Of a stretch of DNA of 7,104 bases, positions 1 through 5,041 are shown in pieces. A model generated the notes under the pieces. The model ran no database searches. It was not told the DNA's origin and saw nothing but the letters and a program-made list of their open reading frames with translations. Source of the DNA: an uncultured Oscillospiraceae bacterium (GTDB lineage Bacteria; Bacillota; Clostridia; Oscillospirales; Acutalibacteraceae); the NCBI GenBank assembly GCA_900555705.1, contig USLV01000059.1, forward strand, positions 1-7,104, given 5' to 3'. The stretch's first letter is position 1; each line of letters begins with the position of its first letter. The position numbers and the translations under genes were made by a program.

Positions 1-19
1 CCGACGGCCTTTTGCAATC

Positions 20-48
20 TTTACAAGCTTCACAAACAATGGTAAAAT
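20..48 (+). promoter_or_regulatory. Predicted sigma-A promoter of the TPR-yqxD-arsC unit
   Basis: A -35 box TTTACA (20-25) and a -10 box TAAAAT (43-48) are separated by exactly 17 bp. Transcription would start near 55, giving a 5' leader of about 55 nt before the TPR gene's ATG at 110. Bases 1-13, ending in a short T run after a GC-rich stretch, could be the tail of an upstream terminator, but the window cuts it and this cannot be shown. Confidence 0.6.
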
Positions 49-109
49 AACGCGGTAGTCCCACAAACGGGCACAATCCACAGTCAAAAACCGAAAGGGG
101 ATTCCGAAT

Positions 110-2158
110 ATGGATGAACAGAGGATGGACGAGCTGCTGCAGGAGGCGGCGACGCACAGCCGAAGCGGCGATCTGGCGGGCGCGATCCCGCTGCTCGAGC
201 AGGCGCTGCCGCTGGCGGAGGGGACCGACGCAGTAGATGTGCAAAACGACCTGGCGGTAGCGCTGAGCGCTGTCGGCCGACATGAAGAAGCACTGCCGCT
301 GTTCCGCGAGCTTGCCGAACAGCAGGCGGCAGCACATGGTAAAAGCGCGCCGGAGACCCTCTCCGCCCTCCAAAACCTCTCCCATGCCCTGTTCTGTCTC
401 GGCCGATTTGACGAAGCGCTACCGATGGCCGAGCAGGTTTTGCAGGAGCGGCTGGCACAGTGCGGAGAAAGTGATCCGCAGTCTGTCGGCGCGATGGGCA
501 ATCTCGCGATGATCTACGGTGGCGCAGGACGTGTCGAGGAGGCACTCGCGCTCTATGACCGGGCGCTGTCTGCCCAGACAGGTCGTTTCGGCGAGCGCAG
601 TCCCGAGGCAATCGCCGCGATGCGCGATCTCGGCAACCTCCATCGGGTGGCGGGGCGCTATGACGACAGCACACGTCTCGCCAAGCGGGTGCTGGTGCTC
701 TGCAGTGATCTTTACGGTGATACCCACCCCGAAACGGTGACGGCGCTGACCAACCTCGCTGCCTGCTATGCCGCACAGGGAAAACACGACAAGGCCGGAC
801 GGCTGTTGGATCAGGCGTTGGAATGCCGTCGGCAGACGCTCGGTGACGAGCATCCCGAGACCATCGCCGTCATGAACAGCCTTGCCATCAACCTCATCTC
901 TCTCCGGAAGCCGGAGAAGGCGCTCGCCCTGTTCCGTCAAATCTCCGAGCTACAAACCGGTACATACGGCGAGGAGCATCCCGCCGCCATCGACGCGATC
1001 CAGAATCTTGCCTTCTGTTGTGTGGAATGCGGACATGCGGACGAGGCGCTCGCGCTTTATCAGAAGCTCTATCGTCTCAAGTCAAACGTCTTCGGTGAGA
1101 GCCATCCCGGCACGCTGCATACACTCCACGACCTGGCGGTTCACTACCTCGCCCTCGGTCGTCAGGAGAAGGGACTCGAGCTTGCCGAAAAATCCTGTCG
1201 CCTGATGCGGGAAACACTCGGAGATAACCATCCGGAGGCAATCGGCGCGACAGAGGATCTGGCGGAAATTTATACAGATTGCGGTGAAGCAGCGAAAGCG
1301 ACTGCGCTGCTTGAGCAGTCGCTGGAGCAGCGGACCGCCGCCTTTGGCGAACGGCATCCCGACACCATCAAAGCTGTCCTGCGACTGGCGAGCAGCTACT
1401 ACCGCGCCGGTGACTTCGAAAAAGTGTGGCCGCTGGCGGAGCGTGCATCGGTGCTGACACTCGAGGTGCTTGGCGAGGAGCATCCCGGCACCATCAACAC
1501 ATTGAATGTGCTTTATAGTACGTACAAAGAGCTGGGGCGTCTGGAGGAGGCCTGTGAAGCAGCAGAGCGCTGCCTCGCGCTCCGGCTCAAGGCCGTTGGA
1601 GAGGATCATCCCGACACTATCGCGACCAAAGAGCAGCTCGCAGATCTGCGTTTCTCACTGGAACAGTATGACGCGGCGGCAGAGCTGGCGGATCAGGCGG
1701 CTGGGGCGCTTGCCAGAACCAAGGGAAAGTCGAGCCCGGAGACCTATCGCGCGCTGCACAATCTCGCTGTCTATACCTTCTATGCTGGCCAGTACGAGCG
1801 CGTAACAGAAGTCGGCAAAACGATGCTCAGCATCTCGAAAAAGCTCGCGGGTGAGCAGCATCTGCAAACCGCCAATGCCATGGAAATCATAGCGGAGGGC
1901 TTCAATGCGCTTGATCGCTATGACGAGGCGCTCCCCTATGCGGAAAAGGCGGTGGCGGTCAGCCGGAAGGCCGCCGGAGAGGATCGTGCCGCTATCCTCG
2001 AAAATCTCTGCACACTGGCGGAGACGCTTGGCGGCCTCGGCCGTCAGGCGGAGGCGCGGCAGCTCGCAGAGGAGTGCTACGACATCTGCCTGCGGCAGTA
2101 CGGCGAGCAGGACGAGAATACTCGCCGGGCGGATGCGTTCCGCCGCAAATTCGCCTGA
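110..2158 (+). CDS. Tetratricopeptide (kinesin light chain-like) repeat protein
   Basis: This 682-residue protein is built almost wholly of TPRs of the long, 42-residue kinesin-light-chain type. The marker of each unit is an aromatic or aliphatic residue followed by GE.HP.T (for example YGDTHPET at 202, LGDEHPET at 244, VGEDHPDT at 496). From residue 76 the units recur at exactly 42-residue intervals through residue 663. Residues 1-75 hold one or two more degenerate TPRs. No signal peptide, membrane segment or catalytic domain is visible, so it should be a soluble cytosolic superhelical scaffold binding a protein partner. In bacteria such arrays are often joined to NB-ARC, CHAT or kinase domains, but none is present here. 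The start is supported by AAAGGGG (94-100), 9 nt before the ATG, and by the promoter upstream. The stop lies 2 nt before the next ATG, indicating an operon. The partner and role are unknown. Confidence 0.93.
   Translation: MDEQRMDELLQEAATHSRSGDLAGAIPLLEQALPLAEGTDAVDVQNDLAVALSAVGRHEEALPLFRELAEQQAAAHGKSAPETLSALQNLSHALFCLGRFDEALPMAEQVLQERLAQCGESDPQSVGAMGNLAMIYGGAGRVEEALALYDRALSAQTGRFGERSPEAIAAMRDLGNLHRVAGRYDDSTRLAKRVLVLCSDLYGDTHPETVTALTNLAACYAAQGKHDKAGRLLDQALECRRQTLGDEHPETIAVMNSLAINLISLRKPEKALALFRQISELQTGTYGEEHPAAIDAIQNLAFCCVECGHADEALALYQKLYRLKSNVFGESHPGTLHTLHDLAVHYLALGRQEKGLELAEKSCRLMRETLGDNHPEAIGATEDLAEIYTDCGEAAKATALLEQSLEQRTAAFGERHPDTIKAVLRLASSYYRAGDFEKVWPLAERASVLTLEVLGEEHPGTINTLNVLYSTYKELGRLEEACEAAERCLALRLKAVGEDHPDTIATKEQLADLRFSLEQYDAAAELADQAAGALARTKGKSSPETYRALHNLAVYTFYAGQYERVTEVGKTMLSISKKLAGEQHLQTANAMEIIAEGFNALDRYDEALPYAEKAVAVSRKAAGEDRAAILENLCTLAETLGGLGRQAEARQLAEECYDICLRQYGEQDENTRRADAFRRKFA
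335..2098 (+). repeat. Array of 14 in-register 42-residue TPR units
   Basis: Fourteen consecutive 126-nt coding units begin at residues 76, 118, 160, 202, 244, 286, 328, 370, 412, 454, 496, 538, 580 and 622, with no insertion or deletion between them. A fifteenth unit starts at residue 664 (YGEQDENT) and is cut short by the C terminus. The central units (about 4-11) keep the HP.T signature. The outer ones are eroded (SAPET, SDPQS, SSPET, DRAAI). Repeats match at protein-motif level rather than at DNA level, which suggests an old array rather than recent expansion. Confidence 0.85.
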
Positions 2159-2160
2159 AT

Positions 2161-2631
2161 ATGCGGATTCTGGTGGATGCAGACGCCTGCCCGGTCGTGG
2201 ATATCGTGGTACACCTTGCCACGCGTTACGGACTCGACTGCCTGTTGTTCTGCGATACCGCTCACCGGTTCGAGCGGCCGGGCGCTGAAACAATCGTTGT
2301 CTCCACAGGCGCCGACAGTGTTGATTTCGCACTGGTCAACCGGCTGCGGACCGGCGATCTCGTCGTAACACAGGACTACGGCCTGGCAGCACTGGCGCTC
2401 GCGCGCGGTGGCCGGCCACTTACGCAGAACGGCCTTGTCATCGACGACGGAAATCTCGACGCGCTGCTTGCGCAGCGGCATATGGCTGCGAAGCTGAGGC
2501 GGGCCGGCGGGCGGCTCAAAGGGCCGTCAAAGCGGACGGCGGAACAGGATCACGCCTTTGAAGCGGCGCTGATCGAATGTATTGAAAAAGGAGTGAGAAA
2601 CCATGCTGTTGATTCAATATCCCCCCTGTAG
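2161..2631 (+). CDS. yqxD: YaiI/YqxD (UPF0178) family protein
   Basis: This 156-residue protein matches the UPF0178 (YaiI/YqxD) family in length and motifs. The N terminus is RILVDADACPV, followed by the central GADSVDFALV and the segment DLVVTQDYGLAALAL. The C-terminal part is basic, with GPSKRT before a final helix. The family has a PIN-like fold with clustered acidic residues (DADAC, D in GADSVD, TQDYG), suggesting metal binding and possible nuclease-like chemistry, but no member's function is firmly settled as far as I know. A longer in-frame reading from 2074 is possible, but the ATG at 2161 begins exactly at the family's conserved N terminus and lies 2 nt after the TPR stop. No clear Shine-Dalgarno sequence precedes it, so translation is probably coupled to the upstream gene. 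The 3' end overlaps the next gene. Confidence 0.92.
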   Translation: MRILVDADACPVVDIVVHLATRYGLDCLLFCDTAHRFERPGAETIVVSTGADSVDFALVNRLRTGDLVVTQDYGLAALALARGGRPLTQNGLVIDDGNLDALLAQRHMAAKLRRAGGRLKGPSKRTAEQDHAFEAALIECIEKGVRNHAVDSISPL

Positions 2632-2953
2632 CACCTGCCGGAAGGCGGTCACATTTCTGGATGCACACGGTGTCGACTGGCAGTCCCGCCATATTCGGCA
2701 GGAGCCACCGACAGCGGCAGAGCTGGCCGAATGGCACCGCAAAAGCGGACTGCCGTTGCGTCGCTTTTTCAACACCAGCGGCGAGCTCTATCGGTCGCTT
2801 GGGCTGAAGGATCGCCTGCCGGATATGAGCGAAGAGGAACAGTATCAACTGCTCGCCACCGACGGCATGCTGGTTCGCCGTCCTCTGCTGATCGACGGCG
2901 ACCGGGTGCTGGTCGGCTTCCGGGAAGCCGAATGGGAAACGGCTTTTGGCTGA
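2603..2953 (+). CDS. ArsC/Spx/MgsR-family thioredoxin-fold protein
   Basis: This 116-residue protein has the length and layout of the ArsC/Spx family. It opens with a beta strand and a CxxC redox site (YPPCSTCRKA; Cys9 and Cys12). The middle region is helical with RRFFNTSGELYR, and the RRPLL segment near residue 94 is followed by a closing VLVGFREAEWE. The CxxC pair resembles Spx/MgsR and the YffB-type 'arsenate reductase family' proteins more than classical plasmid ArsC. Possible roles are a thiol-stress regulator contacting RNA polymerase or a thiol reductase; sequence alone does not decide, and no ars genes lie nearby. The start is firm: AAAAGGAGTG sits just upstream of the ATG. The gene overlaps the yqxD 3' end by 29 nt in another frame and is followed by a terminator, so it closes the operon. 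Confidence 0.9.
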   Translation: MLLIQYPPCSTCRKAVTFLDAHGVDWQSRHIRQEPPTAAELAEWHRKSGLPLRRFFNTSGELYRSLGLKDRLPDMSEEEQYQLLATDGMLVRRPLLIDGDRVLVGFREAEWETAFG

Positions 2954-2971
2954 ACAATACTCTGCGGAACA

Positions 2972-3010
2972 AAAAAGTCTGACCGTTCAGATCGAGCGGC
3001 CAGACTTTTT
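2972..3010. terminator. Bidirectional hairpin terminator after the arsC-like gene
   Basis: AAAAAGTCTGACCG (2972-2985) pairs with CGGCCAGACTTTTT (2997-3010), with a single A-C mismatch and an 11-nt loop. The A tract on the left and T tract on the right make it work in either direction. On the plus strand it ends the three-gene unit 18 nt after the last stop codon. Confidence 0.88.
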
Positions 3011-3054
3011 CGTTGTCCTGATTTCGGGACAGATGTTCGGATCGATGGCTCGAT

Positions 3055-3180
3055 TTGCAGAAAATAATCCGCGCTGACGCCATAGAACCGGCATAGTGTC
3101 ACCAGGTAGCGGAGCGGCAGCTAATTTGGCGCTTCCCTTTTCCGTACAGTTAGACTGCCGTATGCGCCGCCCTTCGCTAT
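3055..3180 (-). pseudogene. Remnant of an XRE-family helix-turn-helix regulator
   Basis: Read on the minus strand, 3055-3120 encodes a peptide containing YLVTLCRFYGVSADYF, the hallmark last helix of an HTH_3/XRE domain. The preceding in-frame codons (3121-3180) read as SLTVRKREAPN, resembling the recognition-helix and linker part of such a domain, but a TAG stop (3121-3123) separates the two pieces. No N-terminal helices or start codon with an RBS can be found upstream, where a perfect hairpin (3196-3230) intervenes. Downstream the frame runs through the terminator into antisense arsC sequence. I read this as a decayed gene fragment; its original length and target are unknown. The last-helix match is clear, and the extent of the upstream part is less certain. 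Confidence 0.6.
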
Positions 3181-3195
3181 CCACTCAGGTATAGG

Positions 3196-3230
3196 AAAGT
3201 CCCTTCGCAGAACACCTGCGAAGGGACTTT
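3196..3230. terminator. Perfect 15-bp hairpin, probable terminator
   Basis: AAAGTCCCTTCGCAG (3196-3210) and CTGCGAAGGGACTTT (3216-3230) are exact reverse complements around a 5-nt AACAC loop. There is no T run beyond the TTT that closes the stem, so termination may be modest. It could end the minus-strand transcript that starts near 3789. It could also be a dispersed intergenic hairpin; this cannot be told from one copy. Confidence 0.55.
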
Positions 3231-3442
3231 ATGAACTGTTTATCGACCCATTGGACTCACTCTCTCAGTAAAATATGAAAACACATCATATGGGAAATGC
3301 TGCAATTAACTTGCTCAAACAGTTGAAATAGAAATAAGAAAGGAATAATATTGCTGTGGAATAGTTTAGCACTTTCAACCCGTTCGTGCATATTGCTGCT
3401 ACTTTATGATACACTGAACTTTGCAGGGCGGAAACCCGCGCC
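3231..3442. other. AT-richer intergenic stretch with no convincing gene
   Basis: This stretch is AT-richer than its surroundings and has no supported gene on either strand. The only notable item is a minus-strand segment (about 3249-3266) reading GTGAGTCCAATG, which resembles the RBS/start region of the small ORF at 3674 (GTGAGTCCCATG) but opens only a three-codon frame (MGR, stop). Confidence 0.5.
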
Positions 3443-3461
3443 AAAAACATCTTTCCGATGT
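3443..3461 (-). terminator. Weak terminator-like hairpin inside the minus-strand unit
   Basis: On the minus strand ACATC, a GGAAA loop and GATGT form a 5-bp stem followed directly by a run of T before GG. The stem is short and AU-rich, so it would be a weak terminator. It lies directly downstream of the inverted-repeat cluster at 3468-3563. Confidence 0.35.
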
Positions 3462-3602
3462 CTCTATCCTGTCCTGCTCTCGGCCGTTCCGCCAACGGAC
3501 ACACGTCCGAGTGAACCCTTAAAACTGGTTTTCCTCTTGCGGACACATTCACTTCAAGACAGGGGCCAAACCGCTTTTACTCGGATATTATCATCCTTCT
3601 GT

Positions 3603-3674
3603 TCAGCGTATCCCCTCTGCAAACAGCTCCTCCCACAACGGAGACGAAGTCTGCGGCTGACTATCCTCGTACAT
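3603..3674 (-). CDS. Small ORF, 23 residues, function unknown
   Basis: The peptide starts MYEDSQPQ and ends LWEELFAEGIR; it is acidic, with an amphipathic-looking C-terminal helix. Support for translation is a good Shine-Dalgarno (AAAGAGGTGAG, 8-9 nt before the ATG) and a consensus promoter about 115 nt upstream of the ATG on the same strand. Signs against are its length and the lack of any family I recognise. It could be a leader peptide controlling the structured segment downstream, a free small protein, or a chance frame. It lacks the runs of one amino acid codon typical of attenuator leader peptides. Confidence 0.4.
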   Translation of the reverse strand: MYEDSQPQTSSPLWEELFAEGIR

Positions 3675-3795
3675 GGGACTCACCTCTTTCCGATCGAAAT
3701 CTCAATTGACGAGAGTCATCTCCCGTCTGCCGCCCGTTCTTCGAGCAGCTCCCTCTCGCCGGAGGATTCGGAAGCCCTTTTCTCTTGTCGTCTGT

Positions 3796-3824
3796 ATTAT
3801 ACCACGCCGTTTGGATATTGTCAA
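3796..3824 (-). promoter_or_regulatory. Exact-consensus sigma-A promoter, minus strand
   Basis: Read on the minus strand, the -35 TTGACA (3819-3824) and -10 TATAAT (3796-3801) both match consensus in all six positions and are spaced by 17 bp. The predicted start is near 3789. It drives the small-ORF/structured-RNA unit and diverges from the DUF1292 promoter. A promoter this close to consensus suggests strong constitutive expression unless it is repressed. Confidence 0.78.
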
Positions 3825-3882
3825 TATCTTTTTATTCAAAAATGGAAAAAATCTATATATTTTTTAAATCTGTGTTTTCCAC

Positions 3883-3911
3883 TTGACGAACCGGCCGGAA
3901 CAGGATACAAT
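3883..3911 (+). promoter_or_regulatory. Strong sigma-A promoter of the DUF1292 gene
   Basis: TTGACG (3883-3888) and TACAAT (3906-3911) are separated by 17 bp, and the predicted start is near 3918, about 42 nt before the ATG. The AT-rich stretch just upstream (3825-3882, with long A and T runs) could act as an UP element and is shared with the divergent minus-strand promoter. Confidence 0.8.
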
Positions 3912-3959
3912 AGTCCTAGCACATTCCTACTCAACATCAAAAGAAACGGAGCTTTTCAT

Positions 3960-4283
3960 ATGAACCAAGAGGAATACGGCCCGGATCTCGTCACAGTCGA
4001 GGACGAGGACGGCTGCCAGCATCAGTTCGAGGTAATCGACGCCATCGAGACGGATGAAGGCCGTTATGTGGCGCTTCTTCCCTATTTTGAGAATCCGGAG
4101 GACGCGGTCGAGGATGACGGCGAGCTGGTGATCCTCGAGGTGGTAGACGAGGACGGCGTGGATATGCTCGAGCCGATTGAGGACGACGAACTGTTTGATG
4201 AGATCGCCGGCCTGTTCGAAGAACGGCTCGAGGAATATTATGAGATCGATGTTCTGGACGGCTCGGAGGATCCGAACGCCTGA
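3960..4283 (+). CDS. Acidic DUF1292 (YrzB-like) protein
   Basis: This 107-residue protein matches the DUF1292 family of Firmicutes in size and pattern: VTVEDEDG at the N terminus, then a strand-rich core with FEVIDAIE, YVALLPYF, GELVILEVV and a C-terminal acidic helix (DELFDEIAGLFEERLEEYY). It is strikingly acidic: about 40 of 107 residues are Asp or Glu, with two Arg and no Lys. It should be a small soluble cytosolic protein; the family has no established function that I know of. The frame is open upstream as far as a TTG at 3351. I choose the ATG at 3960 because the domain begins there, ACGGAG (3946-3951) lies 8 nt upstream, and a strong promoter sits at 3883-3911, inside the longer frame. 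A structured RNA starts about 6 nt after its stop. Confidence 0.88.
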   Translation: MNQEEYGPDLVTVEDEDGCQHQFEVIDAIETDEGRYVALLPYFENPEDAVEDDGELVILEVVDEDGVDMLEPIEDDELFDEIAGLFEERLEEYYEIDVLDGSEDPNA

Positions 4284-4289
4284 ACCGAC

Positions 4290-4483
4290 AACTCCTGCCT
4301 GATGCGCGGACCGCCGTCTATTAACCCTACTACATTGTGATTTCGGGAGCTCAGCTCCTGCGTTGGATTGCAGACCTCCCCGCTTCGACGGGAAGAAGGG
4401 AGCAGGAATACGCCGGGCGGCACCCACCTGCTGTGGTTTAGTAGCAGGTTAATCCGGACGGCATACGGTCAGGCGGGAGTTTT
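4290..4483 (+). ncRNA. ssrS: Probable 6S RNA
   Basis: The segment folds into the rod expected of 6S RNA, which binds housekeeping RNA polymerase by mimicking an open promoter. The closing stem is 13 bp (4290-4302 with 4469-4481, one U-G pair). After an internal loop a second helix follows (4313-4319 with 4456-4462). A large asymmetric central bubble comes next, with a small 3'-side hairpin (4426-4432 with 4443-4449). An irregular upper stem is capped by CCCG-CUUCGA-CGGG (4379-4392). A T-rich tail (4480-4487) follows the closing stem. The length of about 195 nt suits the family. The pieces TTAACCCTAC, TTTCGGGAGC and CACCCACCTG look to me like Firmicutes 6S sequences, but that is from memory. 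It lies directly behind the DUF1292 stop, so it may be processed from that transcript or have its own promoter; TATTAT at 4236-4241 has only a weak -35. T-box, SRP RNA, tmRNA and RNase P hallmarks are absent. Confidence 0.62.
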
Positions 4484-4492
4484 ATTTGTGAA

Positions 4493-4530
4493 AAACCCGA
4501 TGGATTGTCGACAGACAGTCCATCGGGTTT
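4493..4530 (-). terminator. Terminator of the trkA-trkH-vanZ operon
   Basis: AAACCCGATGGA (4493-4504) pairs perfectly with TCCATCGGGTTT (4519-4530), and the stem continues inward through one G-U and four Watson-Crick pairs to a GACA loop, about 17 bp in all. On the minus strand the stem runs into a five-T tract, as expected for intrinsic termination 4 nt after the vanZ stop. It faces the 3' end of the 6S-like RNA and may block transcription from both sides. Confidence 0.9.
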
Positions 4531-4534
4531 CCTG

Positions 4535-5035
4535 TTATTGCTTCTTTCGTCGTTTTCCGCGGCGGAAAAGCACCGAGATGGCACAGGTCAGCACGATACC
4601 GACCAACGCACCGATGACATCAATGGCGACATCCCGCAATCTGGGGCCACGTCCGGGAACAAACAACTGGTGCCATTCATCCCCCGCCGCATACAGCAGG
4701 CTGATCAGCGCTGCGGACAGCGTCTGCTGCCATATACTCCCGATATGCGCGGAGAGCGCCGCTATCAACAGCATGCCGAGCACGGCGTATGCCGAAAAAT
4801 GCGCCAGCTTGCGGACAAAAAACTGCCATTGTGCCACCACTGCCGCCTGCTGTGGTTCCGACTTCCTGGCGAAATCCGGCGTCAGTACCGATGCCACCCG
4901 CTTGATTACACCACCACTGAGAGACGCAGAGGTCTCACTGTTCTGGGCAGAAAACCAGAAGAGCAAGCCCATCCAGAGAACCACGAGACTCCAGCAGACG
5001 ATACGTCTGACAAGCAACCGTCCATGTAGTGTCAT
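4535..5035 (-). CDS. VanZ-family membrane protein
   Basis: This 166-residue protein has the VanZ-like domain. An N-terminal membrane segment (about 12-28) runs into FSAQNS (28-33). The conserved RKLAHFSAYAVLG starts at 75, AAGDEWHQLFVPGR spans 116-129, and RDVAIDVIGALVG spans 134-146. Four hydrophobic membrane segments are likely, with a basic cytoplasmic tail (RRGKRRKKQ). VanZ-like proteins can give low-level teicoplanin resistance or tolerance to other surface-active agents, but most chromosomal members have no known role, and no van genes are visible here. The RBS GGAGG overlaps the trkH stop codon, 9 nt before the ATG, and the genes are 6 nt apart. It is therefore co-transcribed with trkH and is the last gene before the terminator. 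A link to potassium transport is not established. Confidence 0.9.
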   Translation of the reverse strand: MTLHGRLLVRRIVCWSLVVLWMGLLFWFSAQNSETSASLSGGVIKRVASVLTPDFARKSEPQQAAVVAQWQFFVRKLAHFSAYAVLGMLLIAALSAHIGSIWQQTLSAALISLLYAAGDEWHQLFVPGRGPRLRDVAIDVIGALVGIVLTCAISVLFRRGKRRKKQ

Positions 5036-5041
5036 CCGCTC

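Larger units (their letters stand above)
3443..3789 (-). ncRNA. Candidate structured RNA or long leader transcript
   Basis: A consensus promoter on the minus strand (3796-3824) predicts an RNA starting near 3789, where there is no conventional gene for several hundred bases. After a small ORF (3603-3674), the segment 3468-3563 carries nested inverted repeats. CCTGTC (3558-3563) pairs with GACAGG (3468-3473) and encloses two arms. One arm is AGTGAA (3548-3553) with TTCACT (3510-3515). The other is CTCGG/CCGAG (3507-3511 with 3479-3483) capped by CCGTT-GGCGG-AACGG (3484-3498). The two arms share two bases, so one would shorten. Together they suggest a three-way junction. A weak terminator follows at 3443-3461. 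I do not recognise the RNA family. The 3' end could instead lie at the hairpin 3196-3230. The structure is hand-folded and unsupported by covariation. Confidence 0.38.

Noticed and set aside
84..776. 230-codon minus-strand ORF opposite the TPR gene
   Set aside because: The product is Arg/Pro/Ala-rich low-complexity sequence typical of the antisense frame of a GC-rich gene, while the opposite strand carries a clear TPR protein.
110..2158. TPR array as part of a known anti-phage defence system
   Set aside because: No NB-ARC, CHAT, nuclease or kinase domain is fused or adjacent, and the neighbours are a UPF0178 protein and an ArsC/Spx-like protein. Nothing in the sequence supports defence.
2845..3102. 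85-codon minus-strand ORF containing the XRE-like motif as an intact gene
   Set aside because: The Met start falls inside the HTH last helix, and the rest reads through a terminator into antisense arsC sequence. Treated as a pseudogene fragment instead.
3405..3410. Plus-strand -10-like TATGAT
   Set aside because: No acceptable -35 box at 16-18 bp upstream and no gene suitably placed downstream.
3286..3552. 88-codon minus-strand ORF downstream of the consensus promoter
   Set aside because: Its start lies within the hand-folded stem region, it has no good RBS, and its product resembles no family and changes composition abruptly along its length. More likely a chance frame.
4290..4483. T-box or metabolite riboswitch for the structured RNA
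   Set aside because: The T-box GGGTGGTACCGCG-type motif is absent, and no gene follows on the plus strand for it to control.
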